NCBI RefSeq assembly: GCF_030269925.1 | Contig: NC_085107.1 | Span: 2,728,001-2,792,000, forward strand | Length of the DNA: 64,000 bases | Source of the DNA: Bombyx mori | Lineage: Eukaryota > Arthropoda > Insecta > Lepidoptera > Bombycidae | Direction of reading: 5' to 3' | In this document: one piece after another, positions 9,074 through 21,000 of the stretch | How the letters are laid out: each line of letters opens with the position of its first letter | How positions within the stretch are numbered: the stretch's first letter is position 1 | The notes under the pieces: generated by a model | What the model saw: only the letters and a program-made list of their open reading frames with translations | What the model was told of the DNA's origin: nothing | Databases searched by the model: none | Position numbers and translations under genes: made by a program

Positions 9074-12000
9074 GTAAAAGCAAATAGTTCAAAATTTTCA
9101 TACCATAGCATTTTGTGCCGTGTCGATAAATTACTAGATTTCATAGTAAAATTTCGAAACCCTCTTTGAGACAAGAGGTCTAATCGTCAATAGACTTAGA
9201 CTTCATGACGACTGGCTCACCATTCAAATCGACACGTATAGCTGCTTTGCGACAGAAATATTAAACCACTACGATCTTGCTGACTGTTCTATTTTGAGGG
9301 TATTACGTCAGAAAATAAAATAAAAGATACTACTGATGGTATTATAATCATAATAGTAAGCTTAATAGTAACCTTACAACTCGATTGAAACCAAATGAAT
9401 TAATATTATAAGACAAACACACTAATATAAATTTTAATTTAATTTTTTTAGATTTTGGCTAAAATATCGAAGGCTCCAACGGTGGTGGAAAACGCTGACT
9501 TCGATAATGAACTGCAGCGTGTCAGAGCCGAGATAGAGAGCTTATCTCAGGAAGCACAAATAGGCCTTGGCAACACAGGGGGCTCCAGCCTCACCGACAA
9601 TTTGGCTGAACTGGCTGACAGACTTGCTGACATTAGGTATTTACTATAAATACAAAAAAACTAACTTACTTTAGTGGACTTCACGTGGATTTTGATTTCC
9701 TAAACGAAATCTTGCCACTGTACTCGTTGATCTCAGCAAACATTTCGTCGCAACCTAACCCATGCATCAGCCCCCTGAGTTTCTCGCCGAATCTTCTCAG
9801 CGGGTCGCGATTCCGATCCGGTAATAAATTCATTCGCGAAACAACTGCTCTTGTGTTGTTAGGTCTCCTTCAGAGGCTTTCGGGTAGCTGTTAGCAAATC
9901 CCACCGCTCCTGGCTGAGCCTTTGCTCGCCTTCCTGTCCTGATGAAACTGAAAAGGCCTTCGGGCCAACACTAATCCTTCTTTCATAGAAAAAGGAAATC
10001 TTGTGATTCTGTCACCTCTCGTATAAGTCATTGGCCTGTATTCCATTGGCCTCAGATTATCTAAAAATACCAGCCTCTTATAAGTCGCACGTCCAAATCT
10101 CATTCCTATAGAAGCACCCCTCACGTGCGGACGTGCTCGTCGACCACTCAATCGCCAGGCCTTTTTTCGTCCGGTTTTTGCTACCCCGGCCTTTGTTCGC
10201 CCGAGCGTTGTTTGTGGCAAATCTGCCGACAAATCAAAGAGCTACGTCCTCGCAAGGCTCCCGGTTCAGACGGTATATCTAACCGCATATCTAATTGGGT
10301 ATATCTAACCCTAAGTTCTGCCTTAGGCGCATTATATTCGCGATAGCAGGGGCCAACTTGTTCAGACTGGCCAATGAATTGAGTTACAGGTTTGTTGTAA
10401 TCAGTGTTTATATTCATTACAACGAATGATACTAGTATGCTTATGTTTAAAAACACTTTATGTTTCTAGCTGTGGCTCGAAATAAAATAGATTTAGTTTA
10501 TGAAATGTACATTTTTTTTCTCTCAGAAATATGCTCTTCAAAATCGAGGACGAGAGCTTTGACGGCAACGAAGCTGTTGAGAAGAGCAAGGGAAATGTCT
10601 CCAAAGCCGAGGGCACCATAGAGGCCGCCCAGAAGGAAATCAACGTAATAAATCATTCGCTTATTTAATAATTTTAAACTTATTAAACATCACTCTTATT
10701 CACATAAATTTGATTAGTACTCTTTTGGCGAGAAGACTATTGTGATATTCTTTTATGAACATTTATTATTATTCGTAATAAAAACTTTAATTAATTTACT
10801 GCATAGATATATAATGCATCGTAAACAATGAATTAAAAGTATCATTGTTTTTAATATCAATGATTGCATTACGAAGCTATACGAGTATATAGTTTCAATT
10901 TTACATTCTAAATTCCATACATCTACAACCTTACAAGTTACAAGCGAATGCTGTTCATAGAAAGTACATCTCTCCTCAAACAGAGCGCTCTGGAGTACTT
11001 GGACGGGGAAGGAGCAGCAGCGTTAGCGAAAGCGCGCAACAGATCAGACCAGTTTGGCAAGCAGTCCGTGGACATGTCAGCGCTCGCCAAAGAATCCAGG
11101 CTTCTCGCTGAGAAGTTAGAGAACGAAGCAAGGAACATCAGAGATATAGCGGACAAGGCCTTCAACTCTTCGCTTGTCGCAAACAAGATCGCCAAAGATG
11201 GCATCAATAAACAAGCCAATATTAGGTAATTAGTTGGTACATGGACATTATGAATGCTAACACATATATAAATAGCTTCTCCCCGCGGTGACTCCGCGGG
11301 GTGAAATTGGTCTAAAAAAAGTAGTCTAAGTTACTCTTTATATCAAAAGCTACCTATCAGTGAAAGTCTCGTCAAAATCGGTCCAGCCGTTCCAGAGATT
11401 AGCTGGATTGAATAGACAGACGACAAAAATTGTGAAAAATGTTATTTTGGTGTACCGTAGCGTATATTATATAACATTATATGCATATGCGTATTTTAAA
11501 AATTAGTTATTTCAATATTACAAACAGATATTCCAATTTTATTTATATGTAGTATTTATTTATATATAGATGTATAGATAACTGCCTATTTCTGCCGTGA
11601 AGCAGTAATGCGTTTCGACTTAAAGGGTGGGACAACCGTTGTGCTGTAAACTCAAATCTCAAGGTAGGTCACGGCATTTACGTTGTAGATGTCTGGGCTC
11701 CGGTAACCACTTAACACCAGGTGAGCCGTGAGCTCGCCCACACATCTAAGCAATAACTAAAAATAAAATAATAAAAACTATATACCTTTTCCTACAGGAG
11801 TTGTTTCGTAATTATTAGATCGATATGTCACGCGGCTTACTTGTATTTTATTTATAAGCCATAGATGCCACACGACACTTTGACCACCGTTAAATTATCC
11901 AGTAGAATATGTTTAACATCAGAAATACTTAATCAGTACTTACTGCCTGTGCAAGATCACAAACAATAAATCGGAGCAATGTACATAATAAGTAGGTAAA

Positions 12001-15000
12001 CATGATATTTTAAATTTGAATTCACAGTAACGAGGTTCAGATCCTAACGAACGAACTGAATGCGGCTTCGGGAAAACTGAACAGTATGACAGAGCTTGCC
12101 GATCAAGCTTTAAAGAGAGCCAGAGCTGTGTATGACGAAGCTTTAGGTCTGTACGCGGAGGTCAACACCACGCTGCTGCCCGACATCAAGCTCAACAAGC
12201 TTCACGAAGATTCAATGGAGATGAATAGAACGGTATAAATATCATAGCCATATTTGGTCCCAATTTAAGATTCCCGTTGCTATGGATAACAAAGATTGAT
12301 TAACATTTTTATATATACTAGTGGTTCCGCAGGTACTCTTCACGATTGACTTGAATTCGAAAATTTCTTTCACTTTTGGCAAGCTACACTATCCCCGGGT
12401 GACACAGGCTACACGCGAATTATATTAGGGATCCTTACTAATTTCCAATAATGTAACCCAAGGTGTAAAAAATTACCTAAAATATCGCGTGCGCTGCCAT
12501 CCGAGCGAAGCCGGGGCGGACCGCTAGTTATTTTAATAAAACACAGTCGTCGTGGCCTAAAGGATAAGACGTCTGGTGCATTCGTATCTAGCGATGCACC
12601 GGTGTTCGAATCCCGCAGGCGGGTACCAATTTTTCTAACGAAATACGTACTCAACAAATGTTCATGATTGACTTCCACGGTGAAGGAATAACATCGTGTA
12701 ATAAAAACCAAACTCGCAAAATTATAATTTGCGTAATTACTGGTGGTAGGACCTCTTGCGAGTCCGCACGGGTGGATACCACCACCCTGCCTATTTCTGC
12801 CGTGAAGCAGTAATGCGTATCGATTTGAAGGGTGGGGCAGCCGTTGTAACTATACTGAGACCTTAAAACTTATATCTCAAGGTGGGTGGCGCATTTACGT
12901 CGTAGATGTCTATGGGCTCCAGTAACCATTTAACACCAGGTTGGCTGTGAGCTCGTCCACACATATAGGTATATATAAGCAATGAAAAAAAAAGTAGTTG
13001 AAATTCGACTATAATTAATTGAAATTATAAGTTTGAACATTAATGGTCATAATGGTTCTATTGTCAAAGAGTATTATTTTACTTCCTATAATCACAGATT
13101 TTGCCAAAACTACACTTTAGACAAATAACATCATAGACAAAGAATGTTAATCTATTCTCAATTTGACCACAGACTTTAAACAATAATAAAAGTTTCACAA
13201 TAAACAAAGAGTATTTAAGTGTGTGTCGAATACATGGTAGTGTGCGTCAAGTTTCTTTTATTGATTTAATTTATTTTGTAGGCATAATTAAAAATAATAA
13301 TAACATTTTGCGCTCCTTCTCTACATTCTCTATTTATAAGTGTGGGAAATTTCATACTTACGATTACTCACGACACGAACAGTTAGGGCCGCTAACTACC
13401 GAGTCAGTCGATCCGTTTTAATGATTATAAAAATTATACTTTGACAAAAGTCCTTAGAACTTACCAAATAACAACGCTTATGGCACTGGCTGTTATGAAA
13501 CCTTTAATACCTTTTGAGTACTACCGCATGTCTCACCGTTCTCGTTACAGATTGATGAGAAATCAGCAGAGCTGGACCGTTTGATAGCTGAGAACGAAGA
13601 CACCCTTCACAATTTAGAGGATGGCATAAGGCGCGGTCGGGACTTGCTGGAACAAGGTCACGACAGGCAGGAGGAACTCAACGATCTCCTCGCTAAGCTG
13701 GATGAGCTGCAGGCGCAAGCTAAAAACGATGTGGAACTCACGAAAGCCACGTTGACAGCCGCAAATGAGATTTACAAGACTTTAAAAGGTAAATAGCGGC
13801 ATCGGTGGCGACTCTGCAGTGTTTCATTCTGTTTCAAATATTGTCAAAAGGCAGGTTGACTATAGTAGAATTATTTTGTCCGTGCAGTTTGGGTCATAAA
13901 TAATCGGAGCGGTGAAGCGAGTATTTCGCTCTCTCTTCCACTCACGAGCCTTATGGACGGGCATAGTGATGCGCATTATTGTTGTCGATAAGCGTTATCG
14001 ATAGTGTATTTAGTTTTGTCGTTTTGTGGGTTAGTGATAAAAATGAAAGTAAAAATCACAAATTGAACACTTAAACCACATATCGCCGCAGCAAGTTAAT
14101 GAGAACGGCAGAAATTCACACTTTGTAACTTTTTGGGATCTATTTTCATTTCAGTGAAAAAAATTAACACACGTGCAAATATTATTTTGAATAAATTCTG
14201 CAGTTTTGGTACAAAACAAAGGAGTAGCCATTGGTCACTAAAGATATTCAGAGAGCGAATGCATAAAAACACATTTCTCTTCGACATATGTACTATAATT
14301 TGCAGGTAGGTACAACAAATGACTCATAACATAACAATGTCTCACCACCCTTCGTATACCACCCCACCGCCGTGTACCTGCCTTCGATGACTCATTTGTT
14401 TTTATCGATAATGGCGTTACGCCTGCGCAACATGCTCACCGCCCTAACCGGGCTATGTTTCATGACCCAAACTGCACGGACAAAATATAATAATTTTACT
14501 ATAGTTATTTTACGACTACCAGTGTGCTTAGTGCGAGCTTTGTAACTTCTCGATCGCATAAAAGTTAACTCAAATTTGTATAGAGTTGGAACAGCTTCCC
14601 TTAGTTTGCCGCTAGGGGCGCTGTTCCAATTTGTTTCCGATGTTCTATCTATTGTCGATTTGTCGCAGCTCGATCTTAATACAGGATTTTGATTCCTGAT
14701 ACGTCTTTCTGTACTCCTTCTCCATGGGAATTTTGAAAACAACGTATTTAGGTGTAAAATGAATTGTGACGTCAGCGTTTAAGTGTGCTTGACAAACAAT
14801 AATTTTACGAAATCGAAACAGCATCTACTCGACAGAAATCTATTTTATATTGTAGTATTCGTGTGATTAACGCCAAATTAATTTATCATACACATTTATT
14901 GAAACCATAGGTACGCCATCTATCGTAAAATCGTAGTACTACGACAAAACCCACCTTGGACTACCAAAAACAGCTAATAAGTTTCATAATCATTTTACAA

Positions 15001-18000
15001 ACACAAAGAAATGTTAGCTTTTAATCTACGTCAGCATAGCCATAGGTTACCACTTTCCGCGTGCTGGAGTCCGAAATTCTTCGCACACGATCGCTAGCTT
15101 TTAATTATAAATTGCTTTTTTTTAAAACACGTCTCGATTTCTTGATATCATTCACGAACAGAGTTCAGTGATCAAGTGACCGAGTCGCACAAGCAAGCGA
15201 TCCAAGCCACGATGGACGTGCCGGCCGTCCAAGAGAAGGTAGCGGCGGCCGAGGAGAGCATCAACAGCATCACCGAGGAGTTGGTCGCCGCCAGTGACAA
15301 GGCGAAGGAGGCCAGGGACTTGGCCCAGCAGGCGCAAAAGGAATATGCCGACAAAGCTTCTGAGGTATTGCCTTTTACTAGTGGTAGGAACTCTTGTGAA
15401 TCCGCACGGGTAGGTACCACCCCCCTGCCCGTTTCTGCCGTGAAGCAGTAATGTGTTTCGGGTTGAAGGTCTGGGCAGCGGTGGTAACTATACTGAGACC
15501 TAAGAACTCATATCTCAAGGTGGGTGGCGGCGTTTTCGTTGTAGATGTCTATGGGCTCCAGTAACCATTTAACACCAGGTGGGCTGTGAGCTCGTTCGCC
15601 CATCTAAGCAATAAAAATAAAAGAGGTGAGTGAGCACGGGCTCATCATGAATGGCAGGGATCTGCTAACAGCTGTACGACACGTATCGAATGCATGTCCT
15701 GCCGGATCAGAATCGGGATTTGATAATAGGATCCAGCTAGCTCTTCAAATTGTAATGTTAAGCGGCCGTCACAACGGCTGAGCCGCCCTTCAAACCGAAA
15801 CGCATTACTGCTCCACGGCAGAAATAGGCAGGGTGGTGGTGTGCCTACAGCACGTCAGTATTGTATGTATTGTTCTTATAAAAGTACGTGTCCACAAAAC
15901 ACTATCACTTGTTTAATTAACAATACTCGCTCACAATATTTGGACGGCTACATAAACATAAATAAATATAGCACAGTGGTACCTACCCGTACGGACTCAC
16001 AAGAGGTACTACCATCAGAAGTTGGAAGTTGGAACGGCCTTCGAACTCCCAGTAAAGGTTCCATCCTAAAAAAGACAATCGTTCCTCATGTCTCAAAGTG
16101 AACATTCAACACATTCGAAGCAACAAAACGTCATAAATTAAAACAAATACATGTTTTTCTGTTTGTTTTTAAAAGGCCGCCCACGAAATCAAGAAGAAAG
16201 CGTCCGCTGCCAAAGCAAAAGCTGTGAACTTGAGAGACGAGTCAGACAAACTGATTAGTAAGTTTTAAATAATGTTATGTAATATTAATTGGAAATATTC
16301 TAATATAGATATATAATAAAAAAGATATATGTAGTTCAGATTTAAGAAATAATGATTATAGAGAAAGTTGAAGATAAATTTAAATATTGCGTTACCTTTT
16401 ACCTTACTCCTAACTAAGTTCCGAATAAAGGTCAAAAAGGGTTGCCGCTTGAAGTTTAATTACCTTACTCTCAAGCCTTACTGAAAAACTTTCAAAATTT
16501 CACAGTTTTGTAAATATATCATTAACCACACAAAATACACTATGGTCCTTCAAACCTGATTTTATATATTTTGAACGTCACGAAGAAATCGTCTTTTCCT
16601 TTATTATGTTTCAAACATAAATGAGCTCCGTCATAAGCCTTGCAATTTTAGAAGGCATTCGATTCTTGTCATAATCTATGAACGAACACGAAATGCGGTC
16701 GGAGCGCGTTAAACTCATTGAAAATTGTAAAAATATTTGTGCCGGGGTCATTAATTAAACATGAAACAGAAAAAATAGGTTTGATGGACTAAAACATTTT
16801 CCATTTCCTCTACAATGGGCAACTTGATGGTACTTTTCTCAGCTATCAAACGAATTTTAATTTACAAGATAACTCTTAGTGCTTGGAAATAATATTTAAA
16901 TCAATATTGTCTCACGTTTGTTATAAGACAATTTCATTATCTGGCTTCCCGGCGTAGTTTAACGAATACGAATATGTGTTATAAAATTTGGGTTTTATCG
17001 TAACATAGATACATGTGATTACAGCTCGTGTGCGAGGTACGGAGAAACAGATCGAGGAGTTGGAGAAAAAAGCAGCCGACAACATGCAGTTAACGCGTGA
17101 CGCAAAAATGAAGGTACATACAAATTACATAAAAAAAATTAATAATAATAACACTTTTATTTCTGGTTTTACAATCTTAAGTGGATTATAATCTTATACC
17201 TTTAAACGAGCAATTCTTGTATATACAGTCAAACCTGGGTAAGTGAGAACTGGATAAGTGAGAAAACTCTATAAGTGAGAGTAATAGCCAGGACCCGTAA
17301 TTTTAAGCTCCCAAAACCTCTATTAGCAAGAAACAGAAACCTCTGTAAGAGAGAGTCGTTTTTCCCTCATGGACCTCCGTGAGTGGGACTGCTACCTATC
17401 TCCTCTACCTACCTCTATAAGTGACAGTCGAGCTAGGAGGGGTGGGATTTGCTAATAGCTAAAGCTCAAGCGCCTAACAACTCAAGGGCAGCTGCTTCGC
17501 GAATGAATCTATTACCGGATCGGAATCGCGACCCGCTGAGAAGATCCGGCGAGAGACTCAGCGGGCTGATGCATGGGTTAGGTTGCACGTCGACCTCCTT
17601 CCTTGTCGAGTTCGACGAGTACGGTTACCGGGGTCCCTAAGCCTGCTCCTAGTGTTAGAGCTGAAGGCGTCTAATGCAAAGGTTATTGGATCTGATGGAT
17701 CTAAGGACGTGTCTAGGGCGTCGACGGTGACTGGCTCCTGCATGATCAGGATTCGGGGAGTAGTCAGCGGCGACAACGATAAGGCGATTATGATGACACC
17801 TCTATAAGCGAGAATGAGATTGTGCTCCCTTGAATTCTCGCTTATCCAGGTTTGACTGTATATATAATCTGAATCTCGGAAACGGCTCCAACGATTTTCA
17901 TAAAATTTAGTATACAGGGGATTTCGGGGGCGATAAATCGATCTAGCTAGGATTTATTTTCAGAAAATGTTGTTTTATTCGTGTTTATCGATAATCAACT

Positions 18001-21000
18001 TTATGACTCTTCCCGACATCTATTGGCGAATAATAATACTATTTTTCTTAATTGAGGGCAACTAACCGCTTTAAAGACACAACAAGATGGCGTTGTCAAA
18101 AAAAAACGAGCAAAGCTCGGTCATCATCTAGTGTTACATTAAACAACAAACATGACTTTTGTTAGCAAGTTAGCTTAAATTATGTTAGTAATATAAGTAC
18201 CTACGTTTATTAAAATAATAATAATTATAAGTTAACAAGAAATCCCGGTCTGGGTAAAGGCCCCCTCCAAAGACTTGTGTATTATGAATCCCACCCCATA
18301 TATTCCGGGTGAAGTTCCAATGTAGCAAAATATAAAAGTGTTGTGTTCTTCTATTCTCAGAAGGTTCCATGATATCAATAATAGTTAATTTTATTTAAAC
18401 ATTCTCCTAGTTCTAATAGTCGGTCGTATGATGACAGGGTTCTAACATTTTAGGTATGTTATAATTTTTAAATACAAAACAAATTAATAATTAAACAACA
18501 AATTACATACTCCACTTGAAACTTTTAGAGATTTTAGCTGAGGTTTTAATTTCGTGTCTAATGATGGTGGAGCGATAACAAATACTTATTGTTATTTATG
18601 TTTTTTTTCTCCTACCTATTCGCTGGGTAGGTGAGCTCACGGGCTCAACTTGAGAGAATTGCCAACGCTAGTTTTAGGAAGAGCAGTGCTTAGCTGAATC
18701 TACCACCGATCGGAATCGCGACCCGCTGAGAAGATACGACGAGAAATGCAATGGGCTGTATTTATGTTTCATTGGTTTCTTTATATCCTATACGTATAGG
18801 AAAGTCTGTAGCGAATGCGTGGTTTTGTTGACCTGTTAATGGAATTCGTAATAAAGAATTCAATCTGAGAAATGTGATGTGATATCCTAAAAAAAGATAC
18901 AAAAATAATTTCATTACATAGTAGGAAACCAAATAGCTTAGCTATGTATATCATACTATCGTGATAAAATATTTTAAAAAGTTATCCAAAGTTATTAGGT
19001 ATTGGACAGTCTAAATTACAAGTGTTGGTTGATAATTGGAACGAAGTTCCTTATCGCGCGTTGTGAAAGGGGGCTAGACGGAAAAAATTCTTACGAAAAG
19101 TTGTCACAACACTTTTTAGATCCGTCATTCTGACCAACCAACGTGTAGGCGCTTATCGCGTGACATTGCTCGTATCCGATTGGTCCGCGTAATGAGTACA
19201 GTTTCTCGAGATAGCGTTTCAACAATAGTAATTTAGTTCATAGTATTGTTTTTTTTCTTCTTCATAATGCCGTAATTTATTACTATAACTTAAAAAAAAA
19301 ATTACAATTCCTTCACTAATTAATCGAAAGAAACTTCGTTCCATCCGGGTGTCCCTTGACACCTCTGAAGTTTTATATTTATTGTACACTAGCTGACCCG
19401 GCAGAGTTCGTAGTGCCTCAATCGATAAATAAAAGACCTAAACTTTCTTTAATTCCGAGAATTTTCATATTTATCTACCTTTTAAACCTTCTCTGGACTT
19501 TGACAAATAATTCAAGACCAAAATTAGCCAAATCGGTCCAGCCGTTCTCGAGTTTTAGCGAGACTAACGAACACCAATTCATTTTTATATGTATAGATTA
19601 AATTTATTTTAAAAACAGGTTGGTCAGGCGAATATCGACGCTCGGGAAGCTGAGAAACAAGTCACCAAAGGTCTTGAGGATCTGAAAGTCATTATGGATG
19701 AGCTGCAGAATCTCCCAACGCTCGACGATGAAGCATTGGACAGATTAAGTATGTATCGGAGTTAATTCACCATTCTAACTAATATTAATTTTTTACTGGT
19801 GGCAGGACCTCTTGTGAGTCCGCACGGGTAGGTACCACCACCCTGTCCGTTTCTGCCGTGAAGCAGTAATGTGTTTGAGTTTGAAGGGTGGGGCATCCGT
19901 TGTAACTATACTGAGACCTTAGAATCCTAAGGTGGGTTGCGGCATTTACGTTGTAGATGTCTATGGGCTCCAGTAACCACTTAACACCAGGTGGGCTGTG
20001 AGCTCGTCCACCTATCTAAGCAATAAAAAAAAAAGTCAATCAATCAATCAATAGTGTCAAACCTTGAAGACAGACTGAAAATCTGAATCATTATTAATGT
20101 TACAACCTTGCAATAGTTGTTTTGGAAATTGATGTCGTCTTCTACTGGCTGAAGAAATTGACTTTATTAGTTGGCATCACTGTTGTCATCGGCGCGGCGT
20201 GTTGTGAAGCCGCACAATCAATAATATAATAATAACGCAATATCATATTTGCTTTGCAGCCATTAATAATGTTCCACCGTGCGCTGTTTAGGGCAATCAT
20301 AAAAATAACATTTTATACATATTTAAATGTAAAATTTCTAGTATGGCAACACATTAACATGTGGCAACACTAGTCGTTGTAGTTGTACGAAATCTCTGGT
20401 CGTGCTTAGTACGTGTCTTGTGTACCAAAAGAAATAAAAGCCTTATTTCTAAATGAAGTTTTATTGACGCTGGCCAGCGACCTAACACAAAATGCAGTCC
20501 ATTGTCCGAAACATATATGGTTACCGAGCGGAGATCGCTCTACGCTATAGAGTCGTCAATTGTAGCACTTTTATATGTTCATTTTAAAGTTTACCTTATT
20601 TTTATTTTCCTTGTCATGTGTTAAGTCAATTAAGTGCATAATATCTAATCTAAATTATGAATTATTTCTTTACAGAGGAAAGCTTGGACAGTGCCGAAAA
20701 AGCATTGAGAGGTGTAGATCTTGATGGGAAAATAAAAACATTGACAGAAGCCAAGAATAATCATCAGAGGTAAATTGTATTTATTATATAAAAAACTGTA
20801 CTGGCACTGATTTTTAGTTTTAATCGTGGCTTATTTAAACGTATTATTGTTGTTTTTATCATATAATTTGTTTCTAGCTTCTAAAAGCTAAACGATTATT
20901 AAGCTTAAAGGCTACTTATTATCTAAATAATAGGAAATCAAATATTCCGTCAGAACCCAATAACATAGATTTCAAAAGAAAAATTGTTTATTGAAATTAA

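Larger units (their letters stand above)
17192..18131 (+). mobile_element. Non-autonomous Helitron, interrupted by a nested MITE
   Basis: Starts TCTTATACCTTTAAACGAGC after a host A. It ends with a hairpin (CGAGCAAAGCTCG) about 8 bp before the terminal CTAG (18128-18131) and a host T. These are the Helitron hallmarks. Related reverse copies are at 28135-28428 and 47531-47851. This copy is split at 17226-17858 by a TA-flanked element. No Rep/helicase coding is present. Confidence 0.75.

Noticed and set aside
8888..9169. ATG-started 93-residue ORF containing the first LanB2 exon
   Set aside because: The upstream residues are intronic. A good acceptor at 8951-8952 and donor at 9073/9074 define the exon instead.
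9891..10232. 113-residue - strand ORF in a LanB2 intron
   Set aside because: It is antisense to jockey-like LINE fragments and Arg-rich from GC-rich repeat sequence.
12547..12620. tRNA gene on the + strand (also 52507 and 59842)
   Set aside because: A and B boxes are present, but the sequence continues into the Bm1 body and there is no closed acceptor stem; these are SINE heads.
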